DNA of 5,719 nt. It comes from a bacterium. Lineage in GTDB: Bacteria; SZUA-79; Acidulodesulfobacterales; Acidulodesulfobacteraceae. Below, piece after piece: positions 5,247 through 5,719 of this stretch. The DNA lies in NCBI GenBank assembly GCA_021794335.1, contig JAJYQZ010000264.1, forward strand, positions 1 to 5,719. The letters are read 5' to 3'. How positions within the stretch are numbered: position 1 is the first letter of the stretch; the number at the start of each line of letters is the position of its first letter. A program made the position numbers and the translations under genes. The notes beneath the pieces were generated by a model. The model had not been told where the DNA came from. It saw only the letters and a program-made list of their open reading frames with translations, and did no database searches.

Positions 5247-5719
5247 ATGGATGCGCAAAATATATTAGTATGCGGAATCGGCGGACAGGGCGTGGTTCTT
5301 GCCGGAAAGATTATCAGTAATGCCGCTTACGAGAAAGGCTTCGATGTTAAGACTTCGGAGGTTCACGGCATGTCTCAAAGAGGCGGTTCCGTCGGGGCTC
5401 ATATAAGATTTGGGGATAAGGTATTCTCGCCGCTTATACCGGGGCATGGCGCCGATATACTTCTTTCATTCGATATTTACGAAACTTTAAGATATGCCAA
5501 AGATTTTGCGGATAAAAAAACATTAATAATTTCGTCAAACTGTGGTAAAATTCCATTGTGGGCATCCACCCGTGAAAATGACAGGATTTCTCTTGCGGAG
5601 ATTAGCGGGGCTTTAAAAATTAATTTCGATAAACTGCTTATGGTTAATAATAAAGAAACGGCAATGTCTTTAGGAAATATCAAGGTTGCCAATATTATAC
5701 TGATAGGGCTTTTGTCAAA
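5247..5719 (+). CDS. iorB: Indolepyruvate:ferredoxin oxidoreductase, beta subunit (N-terminal part, runs off right edge)
   Basis: About 157 residues of the small subunit are visible. It carries the gamma-type domain of the 2-oxoacid:acceptor oxidoreductase family and completes the enzyme with IorA. The start MDAQNILVCGIGGQGVVLAGKI has the typical GxGGQGV motif (10-16). Next come the conserved SEVHGMSQRGGSVGAHIRFG segment (about 39-58), SPLIPGHGADILLSFDIYETLRY (about 63-85) and a stretch ending at IILIGLL near the edge. The full family length is about 190-200 residues, so roughly 40 are missing. ATG 5247 is the only start that fits. The nearest ribosome-binding-like sequence, GGGAG at 5229-5233, is 13 bases away, further than usual, and its GGG is the end of the right terminal repeat of copy C. 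It is transcribed in the same direction as iorA and presumably from its promoter, through the repeat. Confidence 0.95.
   Translation, partial: MDAQNILVCGIGGQGVVLAGKIISNAAYEKGFDVKTSEVHGMSQRGGSVGAHIRFGDKVFSPLIPGHGADILLSFDIYETLRYAKDFADKKTLIISSNCGKIPLWASTRENDRISLAEISGALKINFDKLLMVNNKETAMSLGNIKVANIILIGLLS

Noticed and set aside
5265..5692. Minus-strand reading frames at 5265-5447 and 5477-5692
   Set aside because: They are antisense to iorB, which has the GxGGQGV and SEVHGMSQRGGS motifs.

Overview
The window is AT-rich bacterial DNA. It has compact genes on both strands, separated by intergenic stretches that carry hairpin-forming repeats. Gene content suggests an anaerobic or microaerophilic Gram-negative bacterium: indolepyruvate:ferredoxin oxidoreductase, an encapsulated-ferritin-type protein, a COG2509-type FAD protein and a short SRP RNA. 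Low-GC delta-proteobacteria-like or Nitrospirota/Deferribacterota-like lineages would fit, but no marker here fixes the taxon.

Layout from left to right. On the minus strand, positions 1-1150 hold a universal stress protein (659-1150), followed 42 bases downstream by the 5' part of a COG2509-type FAD-dependent oxidoreductase gene that runs off the left edge (1-616). The intergenic region 1151-1555 contains a likely leaderless promoter for the stress protein, a composite inverted-repeat element (copy A) and a good promoter for the next gene. On the plus strand, 1556-1807 encodes an 83-residue EncFtn-like ferritin with no visible encapsulin-targeting tail. It converges on a minus-strand class II glutamine amidotransferase (1815-2663, GTG start). 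The next intergenic region carries a second repeat element (copy B, about 2750-2913) and, just after it, an SRP RNA gene (2958-3056). The plus-strand iorA (3150-5027) and the start of iorB (5247 to the right edge) complete the window, with a third repeat element (copy C, about 5042-5231) between them.

How the genes work together. IorA and IorB form one enzyme that oxidises aryl pyruvates such as indolepyruvate to aryl acetyl-CoA and reduces ferredoxin. The other genes look like independent housekeeping or stress units: stress protein, iron handling, amidotransferase and protein targeting. The most notable non-genic content is a MITE-like family present three times in under 4 kb. One copy splits the ior operon, and two copies end 14-15 bases upstream of the promoters of the next transcription units. 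I see no defence system, CRISPR array or clearly new multigene system.
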